Of a stretch of DNA of 64,000 bases, positions 61,695-64,000 are shown piece after piece. Under the pieces are notes generated by a model. The model was not told where the DNA came from. It did not search any database and was given only the letters and a program-made list of their open reading frames with translations. The stretch comes from Mesorhizobium sp. (GTDB taxonomy: Bacteria > Pseudomonadota > Alphaproteobacteria > Rhizobiales > Rhizobiaceae). The position numbers and the translations under genes are program-made. The stretch covers positions 17,989-81,988 of the forward strand of contig NZ_SUEG01000007.1 in NCBI RefSeq assembly GCF_005063415.1, in the 5' to 3' direction. Position 1 is the first letter of the stretch; each line of letters starts with the position of its first letter.

Positions 61695-62177
61695 ATGGCT
61701 GAGCTTTCCTCGCTCGCAGAACTCGGAACTGCCACCGGCAACACCAACACCCAGCCGGCAGCACCCGTCCATGTCCAGAAGCTCGACAAATCGGGCCGCG
61801 CCTATGCCACCGGCAAGCGCAAGAACGCCATTGCCCGTGTCTGGGTGAAGCCCGGCTCCGGCAAGATCGTCGTCAACGACAAGGTGTTCGCCGAATATTT
61901 CGCGCGTCCGGTCCTGCAGATGATCCTCAACCAGCCGATCATCGCCGCCAACCGCGCCGGCCAGTACGACATCGTTGCCACCGTCATCGGCGGCGGCCTC
62001 TCCGGCCAGGCCGGTGCCGTGCGCCACGGCATCTCCAAGGCGCTGACCTATTACGAGCCGGCGCTGCGCGCCGTACTCAAGAAGGGCGGCTTCCTGACCC
62101 GCGACAGCCGCGTCGTCGAGCGCAAGAAGTATGGCAAGGCGAAGGCCCGCCGGAGCTTCCAGTTCTCCAAGCGCTAA
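61695..62177 (+). CDS. rpsI: 30S ribosomal protein S9
   Basis: A complete 160-residue S9. The N-terminal 30 residues ([16 protein letters not shown]...) are an alphaproteobacterial extension. The core '[17 protein letters not shown]' and the C-terminal tail '[11 protein letters not shown]', which reaches the P site of the ribosome, are intact. Confidence 0.97.
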   Translation: MAELSSLAELGTATGNTNTQPAAPVHVQKLDKSGRAYATGKRKNAIARVWVKPGSGKIVVNDKVFAEYFARPVLQMILNQPIIAANRAGQYDIVATVIGGGLSGQAGAVRHGISKALTYYEPALRAVLKKGGFLTRDSRVVERKKYGKAKARRSFQFSKR

Positions 62178-62201
62178 GCGCTGCGCAATTACACGCCATC
62201 G

Positions 62202-62230
62202 AAAGGCCGCCTCCGGGCGGCCTTTTCTTT
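62202..62230 (+). terminator. Terminator of rplM-rpsI
   Basis: AAAGGCCGCC (62202-62211) pairs with GGCGGCCTTT (62216-62225) around a TCCG loop, followed by a T-rich run. Confidence 0.9.
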
Positions 62231-62287
62231 TCGTACAGGGGCATCACCCCACCCGCGCGTGCGGCGCGGTTCATGCCTGCACAGAGC

Positions 62288-63190
62288 TCAGATCCGGCTG
62301 TCCTTGATGAAGTCGATGAACGCTCGCAGCGGCGCCGGCACGAGGCGCCGGCCGGGATAGTAGAGGAACGGTCCGGAGAAGCTCTGCCACCACGGTTCAA
62401 GCACCGGTTCGAGCGCCCCGCTCTCGAAGTGAGGGCGCAGCCAATCCTCGAACAGGCTGACGATGCCTGTGCCGGCGATGGCTGCATCGACCTTGAGGTC
62501 GGTCGCCCCGCCCAGTGTCACGAGAAGCGGCCCACTTGGGTCGACCCGCACCACCTCGCCGTCGCGCTCGAATTCCCACGGCGGCATCGCACGGCTGGCA
62601 AAGCGGCCGCGCAGGCAGGCGTGGCCGAGCAGGTCGCGCGGGTGCTGCGGGCGGCCGTGACGATCCAGGTAGGCAGGGCTGGCGGCGGTGGCGAAGCGCT
62701 GCACGCGCGGCCCGATCGGCACGGCGATCATGTCCTGCTCCAGCCGCTCCTCATAGCGAATGCCGGCGTCGCACCCCGCCGCCAGCACATCGACGAAGCT
62801 CTCCTCTGAGATCACCTCCAACCGGATGCCTGGATAGGCGGCGAGAAAAGGCGGAACGATGCTGGGCAGCACCAGCCGCGCGGCGCTGACCGGCACATTG
62901 AGGCGCAGCGTACCCGCCGGCCTGTCGCGAAAGCCGTTCACCACGTCCAGGGCCGACTCTACCTCGGTCAAGGCAGGACCGAGCCGCGCCAGCAGGCCTT
63001 CGCCGGCTTCCGTCAGGACAACGCTGCGGGTCGTCCGGTTGAGCAGCCTGACACCGAGCTGCGTCTCCAGGCGGCGCACCGCCTCGCTTAAGCCGGACGC
63101 ACTGCCGCCGCTGGCGCGTGCCGCATCCCGAAAACCTTTGGCGCGCGCTACGGCCACGAAGGCGTTCAGATCCCCGAGATCAATCTGCAT
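62288..63190 (-). CDS. LysR-type transcriptional regulator
   Basis: A 300-residue regulator. N-terminal winged helix (AFVAVARAKGFRDAARASG, then 'LSEAVRRLETQLGVRLLNRTTRSV') and C-terminal effector domain (LRLNVPVSAARLVLP ... 'AGCDAGIRYEE'). It is divergent from the aldo/keto reductase gene (95-base gap), which it probably controls. Confidence 0.92.
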   Translation of the reverse strand: MQIDLGDLNAFVAVARAKGFRDAARASGGSASGLSEAVRRLETQLGVRLLNRTTRSVVLTEAGEGLLARLGPALTEVESALDVVNGFRDRPAGTLRLNVPVSAARLVLPSIVPPFLAAYPGIRLEVISEESFVDVLAAGCDAGIRYEERLEQDMIAVPIGPRVQRFATAASPAYLDRHGRPQHPRDLLGHACLRGRFASRAMPPWEFERDGEVVRVDPSGPLLVTLGGATDLKVDAAIAGTGIVSLFEDWLRPHFESGALEPVLEPWWQSFSGPFLYYPGRRLVPAPLRAFIDFIKDSRI

Positions 63191-63284
63191 TGTTCGTCAT
63201 TCCGCACAGCCCGTGCGAATTGTACCCAATTATCATGAGATCGGACAACGTCTATCTGTGCACCGTTCCTGAAGGAGAAAGACC

Positions 63285-64000
63285 ATGTCCAGCGTCGACC
63301 AGTCCGGCACATTCATCCTCGGCGACCGCAAAGTGAGACGGCTCGGCTACGGCGCCATGCAGCTCGCAGGGCCAGGCGTCTTCGGCCCACCAAAGGACCA
63401 CGACGCCGCGTTGGCCGTACTGCGCGAAGCCGTTGCACAAGGCGTCAATCACATCGACACCAGCGACTTCTATGGCCCGCACGTGACCAACCTGTTGATC
63501 CGCGAAGCGCTCGCACCCTATCCCGACGACCTCGTTATCGTCACCAAGATCGGCGCCCAGCGCGGCCAGGACGGATCGTGGTTGCCGGCCTTCTCGGCCG
63601 AAGAGCTGACTAAGGCGGTGCACGACAATCTGCGCAATCTCGGGCTCGACGCGCTGGAGGTGGTCAACCTTCGGATCATGTTCGACGCGCATGGCCCCGC
63701 CGAAGGGTCGATCGAGGCGCCGCTTGCGACGCTTGCCGAGCTTCAGCGCCAGGGCCTTGTGCGTCACATCGGGCTGAGCAACGTCACCGCTGCGCAGATC
63801 GCCGAAGGCCGCAGGATCTGCAAGATCGTGTGCGTGCAGAACCAGTACAATCTGGCGCATCGGGGCGACGATGCCTTGATTGACGATCTGGCCCGCGACG
63901 GCATCGCCTATGTGCCGTTCTTCCCGCTTGGCGGCTTCAACCCGTTGCAGTCGTCGACCTTGTCCAAGGTCGCGGCACGCCTCGGCGCCACGCCGATGCA
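63285..64000 (+). CDS. Aldo/keto reductase, cut by window end
   Basis: The first 238 residues of an oxidoreductase of the AKR family (YdbC/PhdYeFN-like). Catalytic residues: Asp and Tyr in NHIDTSDFYGP, Lys in IVTKIGAQRG, and 'VVNLRIMFDA', where the usual catalytic His appears to be replaced. 'RHIGLSNVT' and 'CVQNQYNLAHR' are family marks. AAGGAGAAAG precedes the ATG. Probably regulated by the divergent LysR gene. Confidence 0.88.
   Translation, partial: MSSVDQSGTFILGDRKVRRLGYGAMQLAGPGVFGPPKDHDAALAVLREAVAQGVNHIDTSDFYGPHVTNLLIREALAPYPDDLVIVTKIGAQRGQDGSWLPAFSAEELTKAVHDNLRNLGLDALEVVNLRIMFDAHGPAEGSIEAPLATLAELQRQGLVRHIGLSNVTAAQIAEGRRICKIVCVQNQYNLAHRGDDALIDDLARDGIAYVPFFPLGGFNPLQSSTLSKVAARLGATPM

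Overview
The window looks like the chromosome of an alphaproteobacterium of the Rhizobiales, most likely Mesorhizobium or a close relative. The reasons are the GC-rich codon use, the hupB-lon-clpX-clpP block, the sugar ABC cluster, the rplM-rpsI pair, and phage genes that include a GcrA-type regulator, which is an alphaproteobacterial specialty. Species assignment is inference.

Positions 1 to about 35.4 kb (perhaps to the tRNA-Val at 36.7 kb) are a largely intact prophage whose left end lies outside the window. Late genes run leftward: small and large terminase, portal, gpW joiner, S49 protease with an embedded scaffold, gpD-like decoration protein, gpE-like capsid, connector genes, then a Mu-type DUF2635 protein and a contractile tail sheath. 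A gpZ-like tail gene sits alone between two hairpin terminators. Upstream is a tightly overlapping leftward early operon: an HTH regulator, a GcrA homologue, a cupin-like protein, DUF1643, a helicase-methyltransferase fusion, small HTH proteins, a methyltransferase fragment, a radical SAM enzyme, a primase and a P4-type helicase. The switch at about 23 kb has two divergent HTH repressor genes and TGTGA-N5-TCACA operators, with two more such operators at 24.1 kb. A rightward operon (24.7-35.4 kb) encodes an HD phosphohydrolase, SSB, a small protein ending in an SSB-like tip, a protein with a clamp-binding motif, DUF2303, a complete phage sliding clamp (DnaN), many small unknown genes, DUF5131, an ASCH protein, and an excisionase-like gene overlapping a tyrosine integrase. 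An AT-richer segment beyond the integrase carries a two-helix 54-residue membrane protein and a membrane-anchored unknown protein. It ends at a tRNA-Val whose 3' end faces the prophage.

The rest is host chromosome. After tRNA-Val and tRNA-Asp comes a sugar uptake and catabolism cluster (ribokinase, FucU mutarotase, ABC ATPase, Tat-exported binding protein, two permeases, creatininase-family hydrolase, SIS isomerase, aldo/keto reductase). It is followed by hupB, lon, clpX and clpP; a secreted repeat protein; a sarcosine-oxidase-like flavoprotein; a cytochrome P450; a cupin; metY preceded by a heptanucleotide tandem repeat; a CoA-binding protein; an AAA ATPase broken by an in-frame TAG; a VOC protein; an ECHDC3-like crotonase; a thioesterase; hicAB; rplM-rpsI with a recognisable promoter; a LysR regulator; and a truncated aldo/keto reductase at the right edge.

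The strongest candidates for something new are the prophage replication set (own clamp, own SSB, SSB-tip mimic, clamp-motif protein), the radical SAM and methyltransferase genes of the early operon, and the cargo segment beside the presumed attachment tRNA.
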